Assembly (NCBI GenBank): GCA_030695565.1
Contig: JAUYRZ010000106.1
Coordinates: 28,867 to 92,866 of the forward strand
Length of the DNA: 64,000 bases
DNA from: Archangium sp.
GTDB lineage: Bacteria > Myxococcota > Myxococcia > Myxococcales > Myxococcaceae
Reading direction: 5' to 3'
Position 1 is the first letter of the stretch. Each line of letters opens with the position of its first letter. Under the pieces are notes generated by a model that was not told the origin of the DNA, searched no databases, and worked only from the letters and a program-made list of their open reading frames with translations. Below are positions 1 through 8,003 of the stretch, in pieces. A program made the translations under genes and the position numbers.

Positions 1-862
1 GGTTGCCCGGGTCGCTCTTGAGAGAGCCGCCATTCACCGTGAAAGCAGCGAAGGCGTCGAAGGCAGCGGCCGAGCTGACCCCGGCGTCGGTCGCGTCGAT
101 CACCAGGATGGACTCGGGCTGCAGCGCGAGCACCCACGCCCGGCCGGGCAAGGTCACCGAGGCCACGTCGAGCACGGTGCCCCCATCGACCACCCAGGGC
201 ACGAAGTTCCAGTTCATCCCGGCGCGCTGCACCACGCCCAGCTCGTTCGTGTTCCACGCCACGGGCATCGCCTGGAAGGGCGATTGATCGACCACCCGGA
301 AGCCGGTGGCGACGAACGGCAGCATGCCCCGGCGCACGGAGTCGGTCATCAGGCCGCTGCGCACCGCGAGCCTCCCGCTCGCACTCGCCAGCAGCACCTC
401 GAGGCCGGGGCCGGGGCTGTCGTAGAAGGGCTGCATCGCGGTGGGGAGCCCGAAGCCAGGGGGAAGGGGCCCCATCAGCACCGAGGTGGCATCACCGACG
501 TGCCCACCCTTCACCTCGAAGATGTTCGAGCCCTGCTGCAGGTACGCCACGGGGCCGCGGGTGACGGGGAGATTGGCCGTGACCTGGCTCACCACGCCGT
601 CGAGCACCAGCGGGTGCAGCAGCGCACCTTCGCCGCTCTGAGGGCCGTACTCCGGCAGGGTGGCTTGGCCTTCGAAGCGGGGGCCTTCGTAGATGAAGGG
701 CTTGCAGACGTTGTCGGTGCCGCAGATGTCGCCCGGGTGACAGACCTCGTCACGCACGCCGGGTCCGTCGGCGAAGTCGCACGGATAGGCGTTGGGGTTC
801 TCCAGGTACAGCCCGGTGCAGGCGGCGCTGGTGAGCAGCAGGAAGCTCAGTGCGCGGCGCAT
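1..862 (-). CDS. Putative lipoprotein, 3' end outside window
   Basis: The minus-strand frame is open from the ATG at 862 to the window edge, so the C-terminus is missing. The N-terminus (MRRALSFLLLTSAAC) is a short hydrophobic signal ending in a lipobox-like Ser-Ala-Ala-Cys, predicting an outer-membrane or periplasmic lipoprotein. A Cys-rich stretch follows (about residues 28-53: CDF, VCHPGDICG, VCK), then a beta-rich body without a family I recognise. Its start codon overlaps the stop of the upstream gene (TGATG at 864-860), so the two are translationally coupled. Function unknown. Confidence 0.75.
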   Translation of the reverse strand, partial: MRRALSFLLLTSAACTGLYLENPNAYPCDFADGPGVRDEVCHPGDICGTDNVCKPFIYEGPRFEGQATLPEYGPQSGEGALLHPLVLDGVVSQVTANLPVTRGPVAYLQQGSNIFEVKGGHVGDATSVLMGPLPPGFGLPTAMQPFYDSPGPGLEVLLASASGRLAVRSGLMTDSVRRGMLPFVATGFRVVDQSPFQAMPVAWNTNELGVVQRAGMNWNFVPWVVDGGTVLDVASVTLPGRAWVLALQPESILVIDATDAGVSSAAAFDAFAAFTVNGGSLKSDPGN

Positions 863-1701
863 CAGAAGGCCCCCGTGAGCACGAGGCCGCTGGTGGTGGG
901 CGAGACGCGCGCGGTGATTCGGGTGCGGGCGTCGTCGGGGGGAAGCAACCAGAGGCCCAGACCCAGCATCACCGCGCCCGCGGCCATCAAGCCGATGCTC
1001 AGGGCTTTCTGCGCGGTGAGCGACTCTTGCTGCGCGACGTAGAAGGTGCGGTCTCGCAGGTTCACGCCTTCACAACGGCCGTCGGGTTGTGGGGTGGCGG
1101 GGCAGAGCTCTTCGTTGAGCTGCGCTTCTTTCGACAAGGCGAGCAGGCCCACCACGCCGCCCGAGAGCAACGTGGCGCCGCCCGCGGCGAGCAAGGTCAC
1201 CGGCAACACGCGCGAAGGCGGCGGCGGCAGGGGAGAGCCCGTCGCCTCGGAGGCGGCGTACGGCACCAGCGCGCGGAGGGCCTCGAGATCGCCTGCGAGC
1301 TTCGAGCTGCGGCTGGAGGTCTGGTCGCGGCTGGTGTCCACCAACTGCATGGTCAGTTGGTAGGCGCTGCCCACCTTCGCGAGCTGGCCCGACAAGACGA
1401 AGCGAGCAGAGAGCAGCTTCGACATGTCCACGCTGCAGCCCAGCGCGTCTTCGCTGCAGGCGCCGGAGAGCTGCCGTTGCCGCTCGGCGCCCAGCAGGGT
1501 CTGCACGTCGCGGGTGGAGAGCACCTCGAAGAGCCCGCGGGCCGAGAGGTAGGTGACCACCGCGTCGGTGATGGCCTGGGCTTCTTCGGGCGCCACCTTG
1601 AGCGCGACGAGATCGTTGATCACCAGGCGCGGCTTTTGTTCTGTCTCTGCCGCGAGGGACGGCAGGGCCAGGAGCACCGAGAGGACGGCGACGAAGCGCA
1701 T
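862..1701 (-). CDS. Membrane-anchored protein with TolB/FlgO-like domain
   Basis: 279 residues with a signal peptide (MRFVAVLSVLLALPSLAAE). Residues about 25-130 form an alpha/beta domain (LVINDLVALKVAPEEA..., then LSARFVLSGQL) like the TolB-N/FlgO-like domains of many myxobacterial envelope proteins, which typically bind partners rather than catalyse. A Pro-rich linker leads to two predicted membrane helices at about 167-190 and 235-255, which frame a loop with two Cys. It is the first gene of a two-gene operon with the lipoprotein downstream (TGATG overlap). I infer an envelope-associated role; no specific function can be assigned. Confidence 0.8.
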   Translation of the reverse strand: MRFVAVLSVLLALPSLAAETEQKPRLVINDLVALKVAPEEAQAITDAVVTYLSARGLFEVLSTRDVQTLLGAERQRQLSGACSEDALGCSVDMSKLLSARFVLSGQLAKVGSAYQLTMQLVDTSRDQTSSRSSKLAGDLEALRALVPYAASEATGSPLPPPPSRVLPVTLLAAGGATLLSGGVVGLLALSKEAQLNEELCPATPQPDGRCEGVNLRDRTFYVAQQESLTAQKALSIGLMAAGAVMLGLGLWLLPPDDARTRITARVSPTTSGLVLTGAF

Positions 1702-1729
1702 GGGGGCACCGTACCTGTTGATACCTCTG

Positions 1730-1805
1730 CCTGCGAGAGCGGGGAGAGGTCGGTGCGCAGCACCGGGTCAGGCCCCCTTCGGCCCCAACCGCAGGCTCTC
1801 GCAGG
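1730..1805. repeat. Intergenic inverted-repeat element
   Basis: Perfect 11-bp inverted arms, CCTGCGAGAGC at 1730-1740 and GCTCTCGCAGG at 1795-1805, flank a G/C-rich core in the divergent gap between two genes. The core contains GGGGAGAGG and CCCTTCGG words like those of the CCCTCTCCC/GGGAGAGGG repeats found elsewhere in the window, so it may be a longer relative of that family. Confidence 0.6.
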
Positions 1806-1833
1806 GAGAGGGGGCTGCGGGTAGAAGTGGGCC

Positions 1834-2952
1834 ATGGCGTCTGACGAAGAGCTCCTCCGCCGGCTGGAGGACGCAGCGCCCCTGCTCGAAGCCACCCGGG
1901 TCCGCTACCGCGCGTTGATCCCCGCGGTGCAGGCCTGGGGCTGGCGGCAGCGGCTGCGCGAGGTCTGCGACATCGCCCGGGAAGTCGCGCGCACCGACGC
2001 GCAGGTCGAGCAGGCCCTTCGACGAGCCACCCGCCGCGCCCAGGCCGAAGCGTGGCCCCAAGGTGCCGCCCGCGCGCTGCTCGACGACGTGAACGCCCTC
2101 CGCGACCGCTTGAACGACGTGGTGGACCGCCGCCTCGAAGACACGGGCGGTGGACTGCTCGCCTTGCTGCGGCTGGTCCTCGGCGTGCCTCGCAAGGTCC
2201 CCATGGGAGAACGCGACGCCGCGGCGCACGAAGCGCTGCAGTTGGAGGATGAACTCATCCCCGCGCTGGACCGTTTCGGCACCGCGCTCGAGTCGCTCTT
2301 CGGCAGGCCGCTCGTGCGAGGCCACCGGCTGCCCTTCACGCTGACCGAATACGACGCGTTGCTCGCGCAGTTTGACGACGGCACCCGCGCCCTGGCTCGA
2401 GGCTGGGCCGCCATCGCGCGCATCGACACCACCGGCGGCGTCGAACGTGAGCTGCTTCGCCGTTCGAAACGCGCGCCCCGAACGACGCGCGCCCTGCCGG
2501 GCCCGCGCGCGTTGGTGCACGCGACCTTCTGGGACACCGCCGCCGACGCACACCTGCGACTGCTGCTCGAAGAACGGTTCGCCCCCGTGCAGCTGAAAGA
2601 AGCAGAGCGGGTGCCCGCGTTGCGTTTCCTGCTGGCCCGCGAAGTCGACGGCGCCGCGCGGATTCCCGAAGACACCCCGCGCGCTGCGTTGCTGATGCTG
2701 GCGCACGAGCTGACCGCGTCACCCGAAGGCCGCGCGTCGCTGAAAGGGGGCCGCGCGCAGGTGAGCGCCTGGGCCGCGCAGGCCGATGCGCTCCTGGGCG
2801 ATGAAGACTGGCGGCGGGTGCGAGATGGACTGCGTGCGTTGGCGAGCCGAAGCACACGCCTCGCGTTGCCGCCGCTCTACCGCGTGGGCAAACACACCGA
2901 GCGAGCGCCGCTGCCTGAACGCCTGACGGACTTCTTCTCGACCGGCGAGTGA
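1834..2952 (+). CDS. Hypothetical helical protein
   Basis: 372 residues with no signal peptide or membrane helix; rich in Arg, Ala, Leu and Glu with long predicted helices. I recognise no family. The start is the first ATG after the divergent repeat (MASDEELLRRLEDAAPLLEATR). Third-position GC and codon use match the neighbours, and an antisense frame of similar length on the other strand has much less protein-like composition. The next gene begins 7 bp after its stop, so the two are probably co-transcribed. Confidence 0.7.
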   Translation: MASDEELLRRLEDAAPLLEATRVRYRALIPAVQAWGWRQRLREVCDIAREVARTDAQVEQALRRATRRAQAEAWPQGAARALLDDVNALRDRLNDVVDRRLEDTGGGLLALLRLVLGVPRKVPMGERDAAAHEALQLEDELIPALDRFGTALESLFGRPLVRGHRLPFTLTEYDALLAQFDDGTRALARGWAAIARIDTTGGVERELLRRSKRAPRTTRALPGPRALVHATFWDTAADAHLRLLLEERFAPVQLKEAERVPALRFLLAREVDGAARIPEDTPRAALLMLAHELTASPEGRASLKGGRAQVSAWAAQADALLGDEDWRRVRDGLRALASRSTRLALPPLYRVGKHTERAPLPERLTDFFSTGE

Positions 2953-2958
2953 CGTGCG

Positions 2959-3546
2959 ATGAGTTCTTTCATGTCGCCGCGCCGCTCCCTCTTCTTGCTC
3001 GTGCTGCTGGCCACGCCCGGCTTCGCCGCCGCGCCGAAGAAGAAGAAGGCGCCGCCGCCCCCGCCGCCGACCATCACCGAGCCCTCCACGAAGGTGAGCG
3101 AAGCGCTGGGTGACACCGTGCTCAATTCGATGGCCGGCGCGACGAAGGTGCAGGTGTTTCGGGTGAGCGACTCCGGTGGGCTCCGGCCTGATCCCGCGAG
3201 GGCCATCGCCTCCGACTTCGTGCGGGGCGCGCCGGGCAAGGAGCTCGACGCCGAAACGCTCGAGACCCTGAAGAGCCTGCTCTACGACGACAAGAGCTTC
3301 CGCTTCGATCAAGACGTCTCGAAGTGCCGCTTCGCGCCGCACCTCTCGTTTCAGATGCAGTCGGGCATCGGCACGCTCGAGGCGTTGGTGAGCTTTTCCT
3401 GCAACCAGGTCTTGTTCATCTTGGGCAAGCCGGGGGGCCGCTGGGTTCCGCAAGGCACCTTCGACATGAAGCCGTCACGGAAAAAACTGATCGACCTCGC
3501 CAAGGCGACGCTCCCGCAAGACGCGGCCACGCAGAAGCTGAAATGA
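2959..3546 (+). CDS. Exported hypothetical protein
   Basis: 195 residues. A signal peptide (RRSLFLLVLLATPGFAAA) is followed by a basic and then poly-Pro spacer (KKKK, PPPPPP) that looks like a periplasmic linker. The mature domain (about 50-190) has two Cys (SKCRF, SFSCNQ) that could form a disulfide and an FIL-GKPGGRWVPQGTFD segment. No family recognised. An alternative start lies at 2971. It directly follows the helical protein at 1834-2952 and ends at a hairpin shared with the convergent acetyltransferase gene. Confidence 0.75.
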   Translation: MSSFMSPRRSLFLLVLLATPGFAAAPKKKKAPPPPPPTITEPSTKVSEALGDTVLNSMAGATKVQVFRVSDSGGLRPDPARAIASDFVRGAPGKELDAETLETLKSLLYDDKSFRFDQDVSKCRFAPHLSFQMQSGIGTLEALVSFSCNQVLFILGKPGGRWVPQGTFDMKPSRKKLIDLAKATLPQDAATQKLK

Positions 3547-3557
3547 GCTGAGGCGCC

Positions 3558-3587
3558 CTCGACTCCACTCTGAGGAACGGAGTCGAG
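3558..3587. terminator. Hairpin between convergent genes
   Basis: CTCGACTCC (3558-3566) and GGAGTCGAG (3579-3587) form a perfect 9-bp stem with a 12-nt loop between two converging stop codons. It could serve as a bidirectional terminator. The stem carries the same GGAGTCGAG word as the repeat inside the LytM gene at 57313-57360, so it may also belong to a dispersed repeat family. No U-tract is evident on the plus strand. Confidence 0.45.
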
Positions 3588-3600
3588 AGGCCCATTCTCT

Positions 3601-4125
3601 TTAGAGCTCGCGGCTCATCAGCAGGCGCAGCTTGCCGCTCTTCTTCGAGACCACCGTGGCGACCGTGGTGAAACCGGCCTTGCGGTAGAACGAAACTGCG
3701 GGGCCGTTCGCCGGGTCGACGCGCAAAGCCAGTGTCTTGCGGTTCATGTCGCGCGCGACAGAAAGGCCCTGGTCGAGCAGCGCGTGCCCGAGGCCCTTTT
3801 GACGAAACTCGTTCTTCACCACGATGTTGCGCAGGTACGCGGCGCCCGGCACCGGGCCATCACGTTCGATGGTCACGTAGCCCACGACGGCGCCGTTGAG
3901 CTTGCCGACCGAGATGAACGGTCGAAGCTTGGTCAGCGTCTCGAGGCTCTCGGCAGCGGTCTCGCCGCGTTGTTTCCACGGCTCGCTTCCCGAGCGCAGC
4001 GCAGCGAGCAGACCCATGTCTTCATCGGTCGGCTGTGCGAACTTCACCTGCTTCCAGTCCGTTGGCATCGCCATCGGGGGGGTCGGGTTCGTTCCCGGCA
4101 TACCTTCGAGCTGCTTGTCGGTCAT
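3601..4125 (-). CDS. GNAT-family N-acetyltransferase
   Basis: 174 residues from the ATG at 4125, chosen because GGAGG lies about 8 nt upstream; the open frame extends further to 4245 without a better site. The C-terminal half has GNAT features: YLRNIVV beta strand, the acetyl-CoA pyrophosphate-binding loop RQKGLGHALL, and the late segment DPANGPAVSFYRKAGF, where the Tyr is the usual catalytic or CoA-contacting residue. The first 40 residues are an extra helical stretch. It transfers an acetyl group from acetyl-CoA to an unknown amine. It is monocistronic and convergent with the exported protein downstream. Confidence 0.85.
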   Translation of the reverse strand: MTDKQLEGMPGTNPTPPMAMPTDWKQVKFAQPTDEDMGLLAALRSGSEPWKQRGETAAESLETLTKLRPFISVGKLNGAVVGYVTIERDGPVPGAAYLRNIVVKNEFRQKGLGHALLDQGLSVARDMNRKTLALRVDPANGPAVSFYRKAGFTTVATVVSKKSGKLRLLMSREL

Positions 4126-4310
4126 CGCCACTCCTCCACGGTGTTTACTGCTTGGCTCGGCCAGTGCTGATCCTAACCACGACGTCCAACGTCGTGCACG
4201 AGCAGACATTTCAATGGCGAGGTAGCTGATGTCACCTTTCTGCACACCTCGCCGGTTGGATCACAGCTAGTTCTTGGCGGGTCGGGCGGTTGGGCCCACA
4301 ATCTGCCGAC

Positions 4311-5018
4311 GTGCAACTGAATCACGCCCAGCGGGAACTCACCGTCAAGATCGTCTACTACGGCCCCGGGCTTTCGGGGAAGACGACCAACCTGCAGATG
4401 GTGCATCAACGGACCAGTCCTGAGGTCCGCGGGCGGCTGCTCACCGTCGAAACCCACGACGATCGCACCCTGTTTTTCGACCTGCTCCCGGTCTTCTTCA
4501 GCACCGCCAATGGTTTCAAGGTGAAGGTGAAGCTGTTCACCGTGCCGGGCCAGGTGATTCACAACGCAACGCGGCGCATCGTGCTCCAGGGGGCCGACGC
4601 GGTGGCCTTCATCGCCGACAGCCGCAGGGCCGCCGCCGCCGAGAACAACGCGTACTGGAAAAACCTCGTCGAGAACATGAAGGAGAACAATCTCGACCCG
4701 GCGCAGGTGCCGGTGGTCATCCAGTACAACAAGCGAGATCTCCCCGACACGAAGACGGACGCCGAGATCGAGGAGACGCGGAAGAAAGGCAAGGAGCCCG
4801 TGGTGGGCGCCATCGCCATTCGGGGCATCGGGGTGTTGGAGACCCTCTACGCGGTGCTCCAATCGGCCTTCCGCAGCCTCGAAGCGCGCGCTGGGCTGAC
4901 CAAGAACATCGGCCTGGGTGAACGCGAGTTCCTCACGCAGGTGTTCGCGAACATCGACGTCACCGGAACCGAGCTGGAACGCATTCTTCCTCCGAGGACT
5001 CCGGGAGCTCGCCCGTGA
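4311..5018 (+). CDS. MglA-type small GTPase
   Basis: 235 residues from GTG 4311. That start gives the same 20-residue lead to the P-loop as in MglA; a TTG at 4290 is possible. Visible motifs: P-loop GPGLSGKT (18-25), an Arg in DRTLFFD (52) equivalent to MglA's intrinsic arginine finger, TVPGQ (78-81) with the catalytic Gln, and NKRD (140-143) for guanine specificity. MglA sets front-rear polarity in myxobacteria together with the GAP MglB, but no mglB lies here. Instead the stop overlaps the GTG of a sensor kinase (GTGA), pointing to a dedicated signalling pair rather than the canonical motility MglA. Confidence 0.9.
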   Translation: MQLNHAQRELTVKIVYYGPGLSGKTTNLQMVHQRTSPEVRGRLLTVETHDDRTLFFDLLPVFFSTANGFKVKVKLFTVPGQVIHNATRRIVLQGADAVAFIADSRRAAAAENNAYWKNLVENMKENNLDPAQVPVVIQYNKRDLPDTKTDAEIEETRKKGKEPVVGAIAIRGIGVLETLYAVLQSAFRSLEARAGLTKNIGLGEREFLTQVFANIDVTGTELERILPPRTPGARP

Positions 5019-6490
5019 GCCAGCGCGAGTCGGTTCTCCAGCGGCGCGTCACCCTGGGGGCGATGCTCGACACCGAGTCTTTCACCGAGGTGGTGAGGGG
5101 CTTCGTCGAGCTCTATCGCGTGGGCATCAAGGTATTCGACGACAAGGGCGCGAAGCTGGCCGACATCAAGATCGGCAACGGCGATTTCTGCGGCTATGTC
5201 TTCAGCTTTCCCGAAGGGCGCCGCCGCTGCACGGCCACCGTCGGCCGGGTGAAAGACGGCCCGCTCGCGCTCAGCCACGGAGCGCGTTTGCCGGTGCTGG
5301 AGCCCGACCTGGTGCCCCAGGCCAGGGGCATGTTGACCGTGCCCTGCTTCACGGGACTGCGGTACCTCATCGTGCCCATCGCGTGGGAAGGCGACCAGAT
5401 CGGCCGGGTGGTCTTCGGGCCGTTCATGCCGGAGGACCTGAAGGACTTCGCGCCGAAGACCCTCACGGAAATCGCCGAAGGTTTCGACGTGGGCAACGCG
5501 AAGACGTTGGTGGGCAAAGTGCGTCGCGCGCCGGAAGGCACCATCGCGCGCGTGATGCTGCACTTCGGCCAGCTGCTGCAGACGATGCTGTTCGGCGGTC
5601 AGAAGATGTACCTGACCAGCCAGCTGCACATCGAGGCCACGCTCGACAACAACCGCGAGCTGGAAGAGCGCAACAAGCGGCTGGAAGACGCCAACACCCG
5701 CCTCAAAGAACTCGATCGCCTCAAGAGCGCGTTCCTCGCCACGGTCAGCCACGAGCTGCGCACGCCGCTCACGTCGATCATCGGCTACTCCGAGATGTTG
5801 GCCGAGGGGCTGGCCGGCCCGCTCAACGGTGAGCAGGTCGACTACGTGCGCACCATCATGGAGAAGGGCGAGACGTTGCTGAAGTTGATCAGCAGCATCC
5901 TCGACATCTCTCAAATCGAAGCGGGCAAGGTGCGCCTCAACTTCGAGCCGATGGACGCGGTGGAGTTGATCAACGGCTCGCTCTCGTCACTGCGCCCGCA
6001 GGTGCAGAAGAAGGGCGTGGCGCTCGAGGCGAAGTTGCCCGCGAAGATGGCCATGGTGAGTGGAGATCGCGATCGCCTGCGCCAGGTGATCGTCAACCTG
6101 CTCACCAACGCGGTGAAGTTCACGCCCAAGGGGGGCCGGGTGGCGGTCACGCTCACCGACGTGCAGCAGCAGCCCGACTTGAACGCGCCGGGCTACCGCA
6201 TCCTGGTGGAGGACTCCGGGGTGGGCATTCCGGCCGATCAGTTCGACAAGATCTTCAACAGCTTCTACCAGGTCGATTCTTCCTCCACGCGTGAGTACGG
6301 CGGTGCGGGCCTGGGCCTGGCCATCGTGAAGAGCTTCGTCGAGGGTCACGGCGGGGTGGTGCGAGTCGCCTCGGAGATGGGCCACGGCTCACGCTTCACG
6401 CTGGTGCTTCCGGTCACACCCTCGACGCAGCAGCACATCTTGATCACACCGCCGGTCACGTCGGTCTCGCCAGCAGACGATCGCTTTTGA
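5015..6490 (+). CDS. PocR-domain sensor histidine kinase
   Basis: 491 residues. Residues about 15-200 form a PocR-type ligand-binding domain with Cys at 59, 72 and 111. A coiled-coil linker (about 205-238, HIEATLDNNRELEERNKRLED) leads to HisKA with the phospho-acceptor His246 (SHELRTPL) and a HATPase domain with N-box (NLLTNAVKF), G1 (EDSGVGI) and G2 (GGAGLGLAI). There is no membrane segment, so it is cytosolic. It starts at a GTG overlapping the stop of the MglA-like GTPase, which indicates co-translation and probable functional coupling. No receiver or response regulator is adjacent, so its phosphotransfer partner is elsewhere. Confidence 0.9.
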   Translation: MSQRESVLQRRVTLGAMLDTESFTEVVRGFVELYRVGIKVFDDKGAKLADIKIGNGDFCGYVFSFPEGRRRCTATVGRVKDGPLALSHGARLPVLEPDLVPQARGMLTVPCFTGLRYLIVPIAWEGDQIGRVVFGPFMPEDLKDFAPKTLTEIAEGFDVGNAKTLVGKVRRAPEGTIARVMLHFGQLLQTMLFGGQKMYLTSQLHIEATLDNNRELEERNKRLEDANTRLKELDRLKSAFLATVSHELRTPLTSIIGYSEMLAEGLAGPLNGEQVDYVRTIMEKGETLLKLISSILDISQIEAGKVRLNFEPMDAVELINGSLSSLRPQVQKKGVALEAKLPAKMAMVSGDRDRLRQVIVNLLTNAVKFTPKGGRVAVTLTDVQQQPDLNAPGYRILVEDSGVGIPADQFDKIFNSFYQVDSSSTREYGGAGLGLAIVKSFVEGHGGVVRVASEMGHGSRFTLVLPVTPSTQQHILITPPVTSVSPADDRF

Positions 6491-6493
6491 TTC

Positions 6494-6537
6494 TCCCCCT
6501 CGCCCTGCGAAGCGGGGAGAGGGTCGGGGTGAGGGGC
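6494..6537. repeat. CCCTCTCCC-type palindromic repeat, copy A
   Basis: Variant copy reading CCCTCGCCC...GCGGGGAGAGGG followed by the tail TCGGGGTGAGGG, between the sensor kinase and glgA. It is one of at least six copies in the window with a common arm and tail. It could act as a terminator for the kinase operon. Confidence 0.6.
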
Positions 6538-6546
6538 CACACTTAG

Positions 6547-7995
6547 ATGAACATTCTGTTCCTCAGCTCCGAAGTCGCGCCGTTCGCAAAAACCGGCGGT
6601 CTGGGAGACGTCTCCGCCGCCTTGCCGCGAGCCCTCCATCGCCGTGGTCACGACGTGCGGGTGTTCATGCCGATGTATTCGCGCATCGAGCAGAACAAGT
6701 ACCGCTTCCGCTCGATCGACTCACTGCGCGGCATGAAGGTGATGTTCGGCACGCGCTCCTTCGAAGTCTCCATCTTCGCGGCCACGCTGCCGGGCTCGAC
6801 GATGGAGGTCTTCTTCGTGCACTGCCCGCAGCTCTACGGCCGTCACGCCATCTACGCGCACGACGGCGACGAGCACCTCCGCTTCCTGGTGCTCTGTTAC
6901 GCGGCCCTCGAAGCCGCCCAGCGCATGCGGTTCGCGCCCGACGTGGTGCACTGCAACGACTGGCAGACGGCGATGGTGCCGCTGCTGCTCAAGACGCGCT
7001 TCGCGTGGGACGGGGCCATCTTCGGCAAGACGAAGACGGTGCTGACGATTCACAACTTGAACTACCAGGGCGCGTTCCCGGCGAGCGTGTTGCCCGACAC
7101 GGGGCTGCTGCGTTCAGCGCACCTGCTCCATCAAGATCAGCTGCACGCGGGGCGGATCAACTTCCTGCTGCACGGCATCTTGTACGCGAGCGCGGTCACC
7201 ACGGTCTCGCCGACCTACGCGCGGGAAATCCGCTCGGCCGAATACGGCGCGGGGCTCGAAGGGTTCCTCAAGGCGCGCGAGTCCTCCGTCTTCGGCCTGC
7301 TCAACGGCGTCGACTACGACGACTGGAGCCCGCAGGCCGACAAGTTCATCCCGCAGCGGTACGACGTCGACGACTTCGCCGGCAAAGAGCGCAACAAGCT
7401 GGCGCTGCTCTCTCGCGCTCATCTCCCGGTGCTGCCCGGAGTGCCGTTGCTGGGCATCGTCTCGCGGCTCACCGCGCAGAAGGGCTTCGACCTGTTGCCC
7501 GACGCGCTCTCGTTGGGGCTGCGGGAAGGCAAGTTCCAGCTGGTGGTGCAGGGCAGCGGAGAGAAACGGTTCGAGCGCATGTTCCACCAGCTGCGCGAGC
7601 AGTACCCGCGGCAGGTGCGTTTCCAGACGGCGTTCGACAACCCGCTCGCTCACTGGATTCAGGCAGGCTCTGACTTCTTCCTCATGCCTTCCAAGTACGA
7701 GCCGTGCGGACTCACGCAGCTCTACGCCCTGAAATACGGGACGGTGCCCATCGTGCGGAAGACGGGCGGGCTCGCTGACACGGTGCAGCTCTGGTCTCCG
7801 CGTACGGGAACCGGTACGGGCATCGTGTTCGACGACTACGACGCGAAGGCCGTGCACTGGGCACTGGAAGCGGCCTTCAACATCTACCGTGATCGCCCGG
7901 CGTACCGTCGGCTGCAGCACAACGGCATGACGCAGAACTTCTCCTGGGACAACCAGGTGCAAAAATACGAATCGCTGTATTCCAAACTGTCGTGA
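6547..7995 (+). CDS. glgA: Glycogen synthase (ADP-glucose type)
   Basis: 482 residues, the usual length for bacterial GlgA (GT5). The N-terminal K-T-G-G-L signature (KTGGLGD, 15-21) binds the ADP-glucose pyrophosphate. WQTAMVPLLLK, TIHNLNYQG and the C-terminal PSKYEPCGLTQLYALKYGTVPIVRKTGGLADTV region are all typical; the last holds the catalytic Glu (SKYEPCG). The enzyme adds glucose from ADP-glucose to the non-reducing end of alpha-1,4-glucan in the cytosol. The next gene, an ATP-grasp ligase, starts 8 bp after its stop, so they may be co-transcribed despite no obvious pathway link. Confidence 0.95.
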   Translation: MNILFLSSEVAPFAKTGGLGDVSAALPRALHRRGHDVRVFMPMYSRIEQNKYRFRSIDSLRGMKVMFGTRSFEVSIFAATLPGSTMEVFFVHCPQLYGRHAIYAHDGDEHLRFLVLCYAALEAAQRMRFAPDVVHCNDWQTAMVPLLLKTRFAWDGAIFGKTKTVLTIHNLNYQGAFPASVLPDTGLLRSAHLLHQDQLHAGRINFLLHGILYASAVTTVSPTYAREIRSAEYGAGLEGFLKARESSVFGLLNGVDYDDWSPQADKFIPQRYDVDDFAGKERNKLALLSRAHLPVLPGVPLLGIVSRLTAQKGFDLLPDALSLGLREGKFQLVVQGSGEKRFERMFHQLREQYPRQVRFQTAFDNPLAHWIQAGSDFFLMPSKYEPCGLTQLYALKYGTVPIVRKTGGLADTVQLWSPRTGTGTGIVFDDYDAKAVHWALEAAFNIYRDRPAYRRLQHNGMTQNFSWDNQVQKYESLYSKLS

Positions 7996-8003
7996 GGCCC
8001 TGA

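Noticed and set aside
284..1042. Plus-strand open frame of 252 residues opposite the lipoprotein and TolB-like genes
   Set aside because: Low-complexity composition (Ala, Gly, Arg, His) without signal or motif, while the minus strand gives clear signal peptides and domain-like sequence.
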